A stretch of DNA of 64,000 bases from Lentinus brumalis (taxonomy: Eukaryota; Basidiomycota; Agaricomycetes; Polyporales; Polyporaceae). Below, one piece after another: positions 10,577 through 22,737 of the stretch; the first letter of the stretch is position 1; every line of letters starts with the position of its first letter. The translations under genes were made by a program, and so were the position numbers. Under the pieces are notes generated by a model. The model was not told the DNA's origin and searched no databases. It saw only the letters and a program-made list of their open reading frames with translations. The DNA lies in the NCBI GenBank assembly GCA_001792895.1, contig MARA01000003.1, positions 2,294,001-2,358,000 of the forward strand. The letters are read 5' to 3'.

Positions 10577-13500
10577 AGGCAATTTGAGCAGTGTGTAACG
10601 CTGTGCAATGTTGTACATGTACGGTACGGTGCTTGGTACGGTACATACTTGTTTGCGGGCATCTAAACGTTCAACCTGAATGAAAGGAGGGAGCGGTGAC
10701 CGGTGATTACCGTCTTGGACTGCGTACTGAATGCCTCCGCCTTGTGCATCGAGTACATTTGTATGCCGAATGCTCGAGTGTTGAGTTGTGCATCGAACGT
10801 GTACGCTTCATAGTCTGATCATTATTGATGCGAGCCCGTCTGAATACCCGCGGTCTGTCAACATGCCAACAGTCAATGGAGGAGCACTAATAGCAGGCAC
10901 TAGGCACTAGCATGGCGATTCGCGATTCGCCGCGCCGCGCGGCGTCGGCGTCGATGGTTCGTCAATAACGGGATCTGGTAGCCTGCAGGCCCGGGGTCTT
11001 TGATTGGTCGCCGGGCGGCGGGTCGCGCGGATTGGCTGGGGGCGGAGAGCCAGTCGGCGCAGCTACATAGTTTATGCAATCGCTGTCATTGGCCGTGCAC
11101 CCGTGCCCTGCATAACGTACGAGTACAGTACGAAGTGAGTAGTGTACTCACTCCCGTAAGTGCTGAGCTACATACGCCGTTGAGCGTTGAACGTTGGCGT
11201 CGCACGATGCACGATGCACGCCAGCAAGTACGGCAACTCACCCGGAGGTCCGGTCTGTAAATACCTCGGAGTCGGAGGCATCACTGTGCTAGTGACAGAT
11301 AGCTCGCGTTCTTCCTAGTCTGGGTGCTGAGGCGGCCGGGGGACGTAAAGGTCGCTGCCGCATATGGGCGTGCGTTCGCAGAGGCGAGCTTCTCGCCGTG
11401 CTCGTCAGGGCCCGAGCTTACTACGAGCATCCATCCATCCATGCGTCCTGCTCCCTGCTACTTGCTGTCTCTTGCTGTCTGGGGGTCTTGTGCGTCGCGC
11501 CGCGCGCTGTGCTATTCTCGTTGAGGAACCACGGGTCGCCGTGCGCTCGCCGGAGGCGGGGGCAATATACTAACTATGATGCGCAGCTTGCTGGTGCTGG
11601 TGCTCGTCGATCCTCAGGGCCCCGAGACGCAAGACGCACTTAAGTTGCGAGACGGGATTTGCCAGAGGCCTAGGTCACAGGACGGGTGGGCGGTACGTTG
11701 ACAATGAGTATGATGATATACCTACCGTACGCAGAGCGCACTGCGCACATCCGTCCGTCGTCGGACTCGCGCGGGAGCCGGTAGCACTAAGCAAACCCCG
11801 CACCGTAAGTACATGGAACGGTGCATGTACGGTGACATGGGCCTGGCATGGGCAAGTAAGTATGGCTAGTGAGCAAGAAGACCAAGCAGCCTGTCTTCTG
11901 TGGGTGGATATGTACGTACGCACCAGCGTCCACAGCGACCGCCAAGTTCCAACCGACATCGGACAGGCAGAGCGGATCCTGATGCTACATAGCGCTGTCG
12001 GGCCAGGGCAGCCGCCAATCGCGTACGTATACGCGTACGCTGTGGAAGGTCCGAGCGCTGGTATGTTCACGATTCGCCGCTCGTCGCTCGGGGGGTCGTG
12101 GCTCGTGGCAGGTGCCCCGGGCTTCCAAGCTTCCGAAAATGAGACTGTCGACGGTGTGCGCCAGGGTCCGGTAGGTCCAGTGTATGTATGTAATCTGCAG
12201 GCCGGTGTCCAATCCTGCTGTCGCCCGTCGCCGCCCGCGCGCTCGGGAGACCCCGTCCGACCGTCGATTGCCCATTGACACTGACAGGGTCCGGCGTGTG
12301 AGTCCGACGCTGTTTGCATGCGAGGGTATTCAGTATTCAGTGTTCGGATGCTTGGATGATTGGATGATTGGACGATGGGACGGGGGATCGCTGGGTGAGG
12401 ATCGCGCTGCCAGTTGTAAGTACTACTAAGTACTTACCTCAACTTGCCAATTGCTTGCCGGTGATGCGGGGACGTCCGCAGGCGTCGCCGTGCACCGTGT
12501 ACGTCGAGACGCTGGTGCTGTAAGTGGTTGACGTCGAGTAGCGTCCCTGCCGCTCGCGGATGCAGTCCTGAGACGATACTTATTGATTCGAGACGGCGCG
12601 TCCGGTCCAGCACCCAGCACCCACAGGGAGGCCCCACCCGCGTTCCCGAGGACGAGCGGAGACTCCATCTCGTCCTCGTCCAAGGGGGGACGTGTCTCCC
12701 CGCCCAGGGAGTACAGAGCTGAGCGCTGAGCTGTCGTGTGAGCGCGTTTAACTCGGACGCGCACCAGTGGGGGGTCCGGAGCTTCTGAACTTCGGACTTC
12801 TCGCGTGGTCCGTGGAGAGTGGATCGTGAGTCGTGACGCTCGGCGTCGAACGTCGAACGCTGAACGCTGAACGCTGGCGGTGGGTCGCTGGCCGTGGATG
12901 CTGTAATCATTAATGATGGGTGACGGGCAGATGGACTTACGGCACATGTAGGCTAGGTCCTACTGGACCCGCGTCGAACCTTGTTTCTAGTAGTAGTATC
13001 TACCGTTAGGCTCCCGGGGTCGGGGAAGTCGCATACTGCACGCGGGGGGTCGTACCCAGACTGCATCGACTGCCTCGGGAGGTGGAAGACGAGACCGTCC
13101 GTCGTGGGGACTCAGACCGGCGACCAGAGATGGGCAGACAAGACGTCAAGTAGCAAAGTAACAGTGAACACGCTTGGGAACTTGAGCAACCCAGCTGGCA
13201 ACGTCCGTATCGCGTTGGGACTAGTGCGTCGGGCAAGGGGGCTAGCCACATAGCTCGGGCGCGCCGACGCAATGTATGATTCTGAAGTGCATATTATTAT
13301 GATGGCCGTCGAGGGAGTCTCCGACGGGCAATTGGGCCTGGGGACGGACGACGATTGGCGGGTGTTGCCCGGCGACGGCGAGGTCGCCCGGAGGGGTCTA
13401 GTGTGCAGAGGTGCAGAGTGTGGGACCGGCCGGAGGAACGCTGGGGGACGTGGATCGCGCAGGGAGGCCGTGGGGACGGCGGGGGGCGGGTGGGAGTGGT

Positions 13501-14815
13501 GGCGGCCGGTTATTTACTCGACGGGGCTAGTGGACGGCGAGCATGTGCAGGTTGCCAGCGCAGCAGCCCGGGCGGAATACGTGCCACGGATCCTGCGCTG
13601 TTGCAGAGATGTGCGGATGCTCGCTGCTGCCTTCAGCTTGTGATATCCGAGGCGTTGATGTCATTCATGTTCATGTTCGCCGCTGAGCGCCCGCGGGCGT
13701 TTCGTAGAGTTCGTAACTTGGTCTGTCGGGGGCGAGGCCGGGCGACGGAGCGAGAACACAGAACCCTGACAGACATGCGATTAGAATGTGCACTGCAGGC
13801 ACGGCCGTCGCGTCTCGGGTGCCGCACGTCGTGCGGCGTGTGCCCAGAGAAAACCGCATTCGGACAGGAGAGAGGACGGCGTCGAGGAAGGCCCCACCGT
13901 TGAGCCGGACCCGTCCACAGCTTCTGGGACACGTTCCGCGGCGTGGGGTGTCGGCAGCAGCAACGAGGCGGGCAGATCTCGCAGGGCACAGCGAGATCCA
14001 GAGTCCGCACCGACGCCGCGCGGAGGCTGCAGCCAATCCGTGCTCGGGCGTCGCATCGATGGCGGTCGGGGACTCGGCAGCAGCGACCGCGTTGCTGATA
14101 CAGGGGCACTGCGACTGGCCCGCACGGGCAGCCCGATCGACTCGAGGCAGCAGCAGCCGACGCGTGCACGCTGTGTGTATGCGGCAAAAACTGCAGCGGT
14201 CGGCGTCGGGGCAGACATGGAACGTCGCGCAGGAAGACACGCGCGGCGCATCCAGTGCGCGCGCGGAACCCACCGCGCATCGATCTTCCGTGGCGGACTC
14301 GTCGGGCGAGCCCCCTGCCCACGCCGACCCGCGCGCGACACGGAGAGCTCTCCAGGGCCCCAGATGCGGCGGAGAGGCCGCCTCGACGGGCGGACACAGC
14401 GGCGTGCTTGACGTGAGAGCAAGCAGGGTTCTGCGGCCGTGGGAGTGGGAACCAGGGACGCCAGCTGCCCCCATATTGGGGACGTGCGGCGGTTCCGGCT
14501 AAAGTCAGATCGCACACGGCGCCCGGCGGGCAGGAGGCCGTTGCCTCCGCGTGCGCTGCGCTGATTGGAGGGCGGCCGGGGGCTCGGGGAAAGGAGCCGG
14601 AGGGATAGTCCGGCCGCTGGGGCGTGGCGGCAAGTTGCGATGAAACAGCGATAGAAAGCTTATTTGGACAGAGGCGTGTGCGACCCTGTGAGCGTATGTA
14701 TTTAACATCGCATGCTCGTCCCCGCCTCCTCGCGACACCTCCGCCCAGAGGCCCCTTCCCTCCGCTTCTCCTTTCCGTGCACGTCTCTTCCTCTCCCCGC
14801 CACCCATCAGCCGCC
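10577..14815. other. 4.2-kb gene-poor stretch
   Basis: No homology-like reading frame is seen. The DNA is rich in near-tandem short words, for example repeated TGGATGAT at 12353-12368 and repeated CGTCGAAC / GCTGAAC at 12840-12875, and in GTAAGTAC and GTACGTAC motifs. Between 13,633 and 14,832 several frames are open on both strands; this reflects high G+C and few stop codons rather than coding. A TATA-like TATTTAA at 14699-14705 lies about 110 nt before the FYVE gene start. Confidence 0.5.
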
Positions 14816-16142
14816 ATGTCTCTCGCAGCCACCCTTGCATCCAGGCTCAGCTCCCTCCCCAGCCACCGCGCCCCTCCTCAGGACGATGCTGCCAGCGTCA
14901 TGTCCGAGGGTATGTCACCCGTCGCTGCCCTGAGGCGCGTCTTAACCCTCAACACCACAGATGCCATACCCTCCCTCGCCGCGTCCTCTCTCAGCTCCTC
15001 CTTCGACGCGCGCTCCTGCCACTCCGAACCCGCATCCTCCGCGGACGCGTCCTCCTCCATCCCCCGCCCGCGACGGAACGAGCACCTCGCGGTCCTTCTC
15101 CCGAAGCGCCTCTGGAAGGTACGTTCCCCGCCACCCATCTCTGTCCACATCTCCGCCCGTCAACGCGTCCTCACGTGACTGACTGGTTCGTGTTCCCCTG
15201 CACAGCCCGACTCCCAGGCCGCTCACTGCGACACCTTCCTTTGCCGTAAGCCGTTCTCCATCTGGGAGCGCAGACATGTAAGTTCATCGAACTCTATCAT
15301 CCCTTGCTCCGTGCTCATCGTATCTCCTCCCTCTCCAGCACTGCCGCAAGTGTGGCGGCGTATTCTGCGCAGAGTGCTCGAGCAAGACCACCCGTCTGCT
15401 CGACACCTCCACCCTCTCCTTCCTCAACCCGCCCCGCAATGTCCCGATCGACATCTACGACTCCCCCACCTCTCCCGTTGTAGACTCTCGCGTCTGCGAC
15501 GACTGCCACGACCAGATCCACGGCAGCAAGTCTCCCCGGTCGCCTGTCATCGCCCGCTCGAACCCTATCCAGCTTGTTCGCAGCACCGACAGCTCTACAG
15601 CATCCGGCTCTTCCTCCGTCTCCTCGTCGGTGTCCACGCCCCCGGACGGGTCCCCGCTCAACTCCATCGCCGCGCGCCCCACGTTCCGCCGCACGCACAC
15701 CTCCCCGCGCATCCCCGCGTCGCCCCTCCGCTCCTCCACGCCCGTGCCCAGCGGCAGCGGCAGCGTGCACATCATGGACTCGGAGCTCTCCCTCGGGGAA
15801 CTCGACAGCTACCCGCTCAGGCGCGCGAGCAACATCTGCAAGGCGTCGGGCGGCGGCCGCTGGGAGCCGAAGCCGATCCCGCAGTACGTCGCGCGGCGCA
15901 TCCCCGGGCGCAAGGCGGAGTACGAGCTCGAGCTCGAGCGCGAGGAGGCGGAGCGCCGGCTCCGCCGCGCGAACCCGGTCATCAAGCATGGAGGTCAGTG
16001 GTGGCTGCTCTCCCGATCAATGTACGCGCGCACGATCGCTGACGGATGTGGCGCGCTTTCTTTGACAGACTTCCAGCTCCGTGCGCCCCGCGAGATGGAG
16101 CCGCGCTCCCCCGCCGGGCCCTTTACGCTGTCCACCTTTTGA
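14816..16142 (+). CDS. FYVE-type zinc-finger protein
   Basis: The start has a strong context (GCCGCCATG at 14811-14818). Five exons: 14816-14909, 14961-15118, 15206-15277, 15339-15993 and 16069-16142, with introns of 51-87 nt. The first intron is a multiple of three and open, but has a donor, a CTTAAC branch point and a CAG acceptor. Exons 2-4 give the FYVE finger: PDSQAAHC, then C-x4-C (CDTFLC), WERRHHCRKCGGVFCAEC and a later CDDCH pair. RRHHCRKCG is the basic patch that binds phosphatidylinositol 3-phosphate on endosomes. After it come a serine-rich linker, an acidic/basic helix rich in Glu-Arg and the end PFTLSTF. No second catalytic domain (RING, kinase) is present, so it is likely an endosomal adaptor of about 330 residues. 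Confidence 0.9.
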
Positions 16143-19041
16143 TTGAGCGCCGCTGTGCATTGCTCTCATTGGTCCCGTCGTCGTCGTCGTCGTTATCCCC
16201 CGGACTTGGATCCAGTCCTGTCTGGCCGTCTGTGTGTCTCGTGTCTGTGTCTGTGTCTGTCTTTCTGTGTGCTCTATGCTGTGTGTACGATTATCATTAT
16301 TCCTCGCCTCGCCTCGCCCGCCCGCCCCGCCGATTACTGTATGCGCTGCTCTCTCTCTCCCATGTGTTCTACTGTCGATATACCTGTCTCGTCGTTACCC
16401 GTACCCGCTGTTTATACCGTGTCACTTATTCGCCCTCTCTCCCTCCGTCCCTCCCTCATTCACTCCCATCCTGCCCCTGCCCCTGCCCTGCCCCTGCCCT
16501 GCCTTGCCGATATTCACCGTCCTCGGACTGGACTCGTAGCTATAATGTGCCCACTGGCCAGGTCGCAGGCTCGACGCCTCGCGCTACCCCCTCTCCCTCT
16601 CCGTCCCCCTCCCCCGCCCCCGCCCTCGATTCCCGGACGACTACTTTGTGTAGATGTCTGATTCTGCTGCTGCTGCTGTTGTTGTTGTTGTTTTATGCTA
16701 TGTCTGCCGGTAATGGCCGTCGTATAGTACGTGTAGTATTAGCTCGCTGCGTATCCGTATGCCGATAGAGTCTAGAGTCTTTCTCGTTATGCTGTTGTGA
16801 TGGACTTGCGTGTGTGTCGATGTGCGTGAGATTGGGAGTGAAGTCGAAGATGAAGGTGACTTGAACACGTCGCGTCGCGGCGACTTCGAAGGTGGGGCAC
16901 GGCACGACTCTGAGGTTTGGTCTGTCGTGTCTACGACGTACGTAAGGGCCCCGAGGTCTCAAGATCGCAAAACTTACAGTACTGGTGTACACGGAGGAGC
17001 AGTGATGCAGATGTTGACAGAAATATGCACGTTGCGTTGCGTTGCGCCGGACTGTAGTAACTGTACTCATGCGCGACAGGATCGCCATGACCGAGGGCGA
17101 ACGTTGTACCGTGACCGACCATTGACACGTTGCTACACAGCGCACGGCGCAAGTACTAACTGTCCTCACTCAACTCCTTCCGTGGCTGGCTATGTGGGAC
17201 TCAGGAGGAGGGATGTCACTTCGTCGATCCCGTCTAGCTCCGGGCCTCGTAGTCCGCCGTATGCTGTATGCCGTATTGACCGTGACACTGTCGGGGTGCG
17301 AGTTTGCTACGGCGGGGTACCTCGGAGCCGAGCGAGCCAACCGGTCCACCTGCATATGCATGGAGTTTGCTACGGCGGGGTACGACTAGTGTGATGCGGC
17401 GCACGGGCCTGATAGTATGAGGGCGATGATAACCCGAGCCTGTTCACGCCGGCGAGGGCCTTGGGGCGACGGGACGCGCGTACGGAGTTGATGAACTAGA
17501 ACCATCGCTCGGATGCTGGTGACTCTGAGGCGACCCCCGACCTCAGACCGGTACTCTGAGTGTCCGCGCCGAGTTGCGGTCCCCAGGATATCACGATGTC
17601 GTGATGCCAGAGGAGGTGTCGAGGCTGATATGTAGCGTGTGTGTTCGGATCTCCCTTCTTCTGCATCTCGGACCTTCAACATCGTGGCGCAGTGGAGGCT
17701 CGGGCTGTGGTCGAGGACGGGGATCTCTGCGTCCGCCCGGCCTGTATGTACCTGCGAACAAACCTTGTACGAGTGGAGGCCGTGCAGCGTGTATCTGGAT
17801 CACAGGCCGCAGAGATAGATACCTGGATCATGGATCAAAGCATCAACAAAGTCAGCGGCGCATGGGAGGCTCGGAGGACGGACGCGGGTGGATCATGGTT
17901 TGTACACAGCCAGGGATCAGGATGCACCTTCTGCGGCGTCGGACTCGTCACTCGGAGGCCTGAAGAGCTCGGAGGCTCGGAGCGCGCGAACCTTCCGCTT
18001 CCGCGGGTCCTCTGCTCGAGTGCTTGCGGGCGGTTGGGGTCGTGGGATGCGTGGGACCACGTTGCGCGGGAGCAGCATGGACGACATGTACACCTGGGTT
18101 TTGCGGAGCGTGTGCGGGGGCTGCGTGCTTGGATGGTGTAGGGCCGATCTCACTGCTGCTGAGATGGCGCTGGCGGATGTGCTCGTTCGGTCGAGCTCTC
18201 GGGCACGCCGCGGGTGTGTTGTTGATGGAGCGAGTGCGCGCACCCGTGGTCCTGGTACAAAGCCGCAGGTACGTGCCGCAATTCCCTAGTATGCAAGGTG
18301 AGAGACAGTACGCGCGGACACGGGCGGAACTCACCACGTAAGTCCTAGTAAGCGCATACTCGTACTGGCACCAGCATGCGGCGGTTGTGTGCACATAGCC
18401 CGCACAGGCACTCGTGATGGCGGTGGTCCATAGTTCGAATGTTAGATTCAACCTGTAGATGGACAGGAGGCCATCGAGCTCTCGTTCAAGTCGGCCTGAT
18501 GTTCGTCAGAGTTTGAGTTCGTGAGTTGATGAAGCAAGCTTATGCTGTACAGAAGACGATACGGGAGCAGTCGAGCTTGATAGAGGCCACAGGAAAAGAC
18601 GACAAGTTGTCGATAAGTAAATACATGTATGCCGTACTTACTGTATGTTGGGAGGAGGAAGGGTGTAGCTCGGCCACCTCGGAGCTACGCGTACCACTTG
18701 CCAGCCACCGGCAATTTCCGCCTCTATGCTGCCAGCGCCGGGCCCAGCGGATCCCGCCGAATCTCCTCCTGCTCGTTCATTACCTGCATTCATCGCTCTC
18801 CCCATATTCAAGCGTCGACCTCACGGAAAATCAGAGTCAGCAGTACGAAGCAACTAGTGCTGTGGTTCGAGGCTGCACAGCTGCAACCTTCTCTTGCCCA
18901 GCAACTAGTACGTACAGTCCCTCATTCCGGTCTTAGAGGCAATCAGGGAGCCAATCGACCAGACGCACAAAAGTACGGGGTATGTTGCGCGGTTGAATCA
19001 CTGGTTCCGACGTCGCTCGTCCACCTAACGGACATCATGCC
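16143..19041. other. 2.9-kb gene-poor stretch with simple repeats
   Basis: The first 550 nt after the FYVE gene hold simple repeats: TCGTCGTCGTCG at about 16176-16190, CTCCCTCCGTCCCTCCCTC at about 16438-16456, alternating CCCCTGCCCCTGCCCTG near 16475-16500, and TGCTGCTGCTGTTGTTGTTGTT at about 16668-16692. The remainder shows no protein-like frame. A 21-bp direct repeat lies near 17.3 kb and is listed separately. Confidence 0.5.
17300..17383. repeat. pair of 21-bp direct repeats, 63-bp period
   Basis: The 21-mer starting GAGTTTGCTACGGCGG and ending GGTAC occurs at 17300-17320 and again, identical, at 17363-17383. The intervening 42 nt are not repeated. No function is known. Confidence 0.7.
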
Positions 19042-20757
19042 ATGCTGACCTATGTACCATCTTCAGATATCGCAATCTTGGACCCAGAGCCAATGGTGCC
19101 TCTTTGTCCACCAGTGCTCAGCCTCCCAGTAGAAGTCTGGCTTCGAATCTTGGAATACGTCCCGGATCCAGAGAACAACGATGGCATCTGGCTCAGTTCA
19201 ATGACGGACACTGCCATGCTACTTCCTATGTCACAAACTTGTCGCCATTTCCGCGATCTCACGTTCTCCCACCCCGCTCTGTGGCAATCTGTGAAGATAG
19301 GGGCCGGGCCGAAAGCGCGTCGTCTCGCAGAGGACGCGATTACTCGAAGCCGTCTACGATCCCTGAAGGTAGACATCCTGCCACTGTCGTCGGAATCCGG
19401 GAGGGATGTGGGTTGGACGGACATGAGGCGACTCTGGCCTGAGGTCGCTGCGCGATGTCGCGAGCTTCATCTCGTCGTCCGCAAAATCAAGGAGCGTGCT
19501 GATCCTCTCTGGGATCCTATGTTCGACCATTCATACCCGCGTCTAGAATTCTTCTCGTTCTGTGACGCCACACTTAATTCCACTCCCTTTCCACCATTCT
19601 CCCAAGGTCTGACCTCGCACCTTCGTCACCTCCACTTGCGATTCGCAGTGGCCCTGCCACGGTGCGAATTCCCCCGTCTCACCCACCTTGCTCTCGAGGA
19701 CGTCCATGCTAGCCACGCTGATTTCATCGGGCTATTGGGTCGTTGCTCCAATCTGGAGAGCCTCATTATTCGTAAGATCCAGCTAACAGCGATGCCGAAT
19801 GCGGCTTGGGATGAGTACCCGGATATCTCCAAGTCCCTGCCCCATCTCCGTCGCGTCCTGTTGCAGGAACTTCGAGGTCCCTGCCTACCCTTCTACCTCT
19901 ACAAGATTCCGAAGCACCCCCATGGCTACTCCCTGCAGGTCGTGGGGGTCACCGCATTCACAAAGCACTGCGACGCCGGTGCAATCCTCTCCTATTACTC
20001 TGGTCGGCCTGTCAAGACAGTACACATCGGCTTGGAGCGCTCATGACGACGGAACCCCACGGAATCGACCGACTACTACGCCCCGAGCGTCGCGTTTTTC
20101 GGTCCGCAGAGCGTGGTTCGAGTCGGGACCGTGGCTCGACTTGCGGGTGAGCGTTGCGTGGACGGTCCGGATTGGCTCAGACATACGCTTCGGGACAAGT
20201 CCGCCTTGCAGTCCGTCAGCGACGTGTGGGTCGTGAGCTTCCGGCCGAGCTGGTGGGATGCGTTCGAAGAACCGCTGCGTGACAATATTTCCGGCCTTCC
20301 TGCCCTCGAAGTTGTCACGATCGTCATGGACCAGTCCCGGTACTGGGGCGAGCCCGATCTTCGGATCCTTCCTGACGGTCGCGACCCCGTATTCGACTCT
20401 CACCGCTTGAAAACCGCTCGTCTCGTGTACGCCTATGACCGCGAAGTGGAGTACCGCAGGGCCGTCAACACCAGGCAGTACGGGGATCTGCTGAAGCCGC
20501 GGGAGACGAAGCAGCTCAGCCTGTCGAAGGTGCTGGAGCAGCTCAAGACAGGCGCGTTCGATTACCTGGACCGCTTGGTCCTGCACGTTACACCACGCTT
20601 CGCGTTCGATGATGCGGAGTTGGCGGAATTACGGGGATACGTGCCGCAGGTGGACATCGAGTGCAGCGACGAGACACTCCGTATGCCACTGCCGGAGTAC
20701 GCCAGAGAGCCGGAGGCGTCTGGCTGTCTCGAGTACTGGTACGGGGCATTCCATTGA
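19042..20757 (+). CDS. F-box protein A, interrupted by an in-frame stop
   Basis: The N-terminal half opens with an F-box (LSLPVEVWLRILEYVPDP, about residues 27-45), then the segment MLLPMSQTCRHFRDLTFSHP that fungal F-box proteins have, and leucine-rich text such as LTHLALEDVHASHAD. The frame stops at TGA 20044-20046 but continues in the same frame from 20047 to 20757 with a matching C-terminal half (VSDVWVVSF, LPALEVVTIVMD, YLDRLVLHVTP). Either the stop is a nonsense mutation or base error, or a short intron (a GTACAC donor near 20019 to the acceptor near 20110) removes it; the donor is weak. F-box proteins link substrates to the SCF ubiquitin ligase through Skp1; the substrate is unknown. 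Less similar to the other three F-box genes here than two of those are to each other. Confidence 0.75.
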
Positions 20758-20861
20758 TATGTCATGTTCTACAGGACCACCGCTGTATCTTATCGCAAGG
20801 GCTGCTTCCAAGACTTGTTATATCATCGGTTCAAGTCACCCGCAGTTTTCGAAGGGTGGTT

Positions 20862-21875
20862 TCATTCGGTGCATGATGGCACTGAGTCGTCGTACATGTC
20901 AAGATCCCAGTCGACTGTCAGCCAGGCGGGGTACGAAAGAGCACCGAGCTGTCTCGGCGTCGTGGCTAATCCGTCCCAGTCGATGAAGGCTGCGATGTTC
21001 CCGGAATCGTCAAGAAGGATGTTCCCGGAATCGTCAAGAAGGATGTTCTGTGAGTCGAAGTCGGGATGCGAAAGGGTGAACGGCGCGCCGTCGTAGCGCG
21101 CATCAGGTAGTATGGCGAGGTACATCCGCAGGACAGCGATCAGGGTTCTTTGGCCGTCGGTTACATCCCTGTAACGCTCGTCGAGCAATGCGCGAAGGTA
21201 GGTGTACGTGGAGGTGAAAGGCCCGAACTCTGGCTGAGACGGGTCGAGCTCGTCGTCCATCTGGAAGGGAGCCGGGAACGGAACGACACGGTATTGGCCC
21301 TCTGGCTGTACGCGTTCGAGGCAACCTATCTGATCGAACTCGTGCTTTGAAAGTTCCACCATGTAGCCAGCGATGGCTGTCAGCAGGCGCTGCTTGCTAC
21401 GCTCGCCAGACCACCAGGATGGTTCACTCCAGACATCGACGAGTCGGTCCCGTGAACGTAATCTGCGACCATATATAAGTGACCGAGGGCATTGTTTGTC
21501 GTGCAGTCGTAGGCGTGAATTCGAGGGACAGGCAAGGAAGTATGGTCCAACACATATTGCAAGCCAACCATGTCTCGACGAGGTGCATCTGCCTCGCTTC
21601 GGAGAGCTGGGGATGGAGCAGGTGAAGTCCGGCGAATTCGGTTCGATAGGGGCTCGACTTCGTATGGTCGAAGCTAGAGAGCAGACGAGATCGCTGTCCA
21701 GCTCACGGATGAGAATATCTCCAAAGTCTTCCGAGCAGTCTGTGGAGACGTTAGAGCCGCTGTGTGTTGACATGCCTGGCAGGGTGCAATTGCGCTGTGA
21801 GATGCTCTGCGGCCGCCGGCAAGTGGCCGCTCGTAAGGCTGGCCGAGAGTCCTGAACGACGTGCTTGACTCGCAC
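20862..21875 (-). pseudogene. APH-type kinase copy A, decayed
   Basis: Compared with the sister copies at 43.7 and 49.8 kb this copy has several lesions. After the start region (SPDFTCSIPSSP) about 35 codons are missing and the frame changes before LPVPRIHAYDC. Near 21446-21451 one base is missing (GGGACCGACTCG where GGGACC-CGA is expected), moving YVHGT out of frame with RLVDVW. A 24-nt unit at 20994-21017 is repeated at 21018-21041, doubling NILLDDSG just after the catalytic HPDFDSQN motif. The C-terminus ends early after LTVDWD. Intact relatives are phosphotransferases of the APH/choline kinase fold; fungal substrates are unknown. It lies 105 nt from F-box gene A, tail to tail. Confidence 0.85.
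20994..21041. repeat. 24-bp tandem duplication inside kinase copy A
   Basis: The unit beginning GATGTTCCCGGAATCGTC occurs twice head to tail at 20994-21017 and 21018-21041. A third start of the unit follows (GATGTTCTG at 21042) and then diverges. On the minus strand each unit encodes eight codons, NILLDDSG, so the reading frame is kept. Sister copies have the unit once. Confidence 0.9.
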
Positions 21876-22385
21876 TCTTGCACCGAGAGGAAACTAGTCT
21901 TCCGTTTATGCGAGAATTTGGAAGGAAGAATGAGAAACAAGCTTGCTGCTTAAGTAGTTTCGAAAGCACACGTAAGCGCATCGGTGACCGGCAATTTCCG
22001 CGGCTGTAACCAGTCGGCCATTTCCGCTCATAGCTAGTGACTTCAATTCTACTAGCGTCCTGTGCATGTGCATGAAGGCCCATCCTGAACGCTTCGCCGT
22101 ATGCCTTTGAACTCGGCATCAAAATGAGAGGTTTCACTGGGTCCCAGGACGCGGTCTCCGGCCTGATTTCCTTCTGGCCTTCCTGCGAGTGGCACTGAAA
22201 CGGTCGCGTGCTGGGCGACCTACGTGCGGCGGGGGAACGAGAACAAGAACAAGATTGGAAGGGAGCATTTCGCTAGAAACACCAACTTGTGTCGCAGTCC
22301 ATTATTCTTGCACATATCATGAAAGTGAAGAACCATCTCAACGCTCGATTGTGTATAGAACATCCGAGTCTATACATCACGCGCT
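21876..22385. other. intergenic, no gene recognised
   Basis: About 0.5 kb without a protein-like frame, between kinase pseudogene A and the alanine-rich gene. Nothing further is seen. Confidence 0.5.
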
Positions 22386-22737
22386 CTACGACTTCTTCCC
22401 GTGCGCCGCGTGTTTACGAGCGACTGCAGCGACCCCGCGGGCCTGCCAAGCGGCGTTGATCTGCTTGTTTGCAGCCGCAACCTGGTGATAAGCCGCCTGT
22501 TGCGCCTGTTGGGCTGCAGCTGCCTGCTTGGCTGCAGCCACAGCCTGTCGAGCGGCAAGTGTTCGCGCGGCAGCGGCAGCCTGCTGGGCCGCCAGTGCCA
22601 CTGCCCGCTGCGCTTCCGCTGCTCTGCGTGCGGCCTCCGCTCGTTTGGCAGCCTCAGTGGCCGCTTTGTACTCCGCGACGCAGATGTAGCACTTGGTATT
22701 TGAATTGCTGGACGTCACTTGGGGATGGGTAGGGCAT
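22386..22737 (-). CDS. small alanine/glutamine-rich helical protein
   Basis: Unrecognised. On the minus strand a start at 22735-22737 gives MPYPSPSDVQQFKYQ. A possible 40-nt GT-AG intron (GTGCTAC to CACTGAG) then joins in phase to AAKRAEAARRAAEAQR and a run of Ala, Gln, Arg and Lys to the stop at 22386 (KHAAHGKKS). Without that splice the alanine-rich frame has no ATG and begins ...KCYICVAEYKAA. The product would be about 104 residues, almost wholly one amphipathic helix with no signal peptide or membrane segment. Alanine-rich coding may be real or a by-product of a GCN-rich stretch, so confidence is low. Confidence 0.4.

Noticed and set aside
9574..10662. 362-codon minus-strand frame
   Set aside because: It is antisense to the low-complexity exon of the 6.3-10.6 kb gene and shows only its mirrored composition.
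13633..14832. Long open frames on both strands (up to 399 codons) upstream of the FYVE gene
   Set aside because: Several frames are open at once in very G+C-rich DNA, with composition dominated by Arg, Ala, Pro and Ser and no motif or splice pattern. Stop-codon scarcity explains them.
18707..22001. Identical 15-mer ACCGGCAATTTCCGC upstream of F-box A (18707-18721) and near kinase A (21987-22001)
   Set aside because: About one or two such 15-nt matches are expected by chance in 64 kb, and the flanks do not align.
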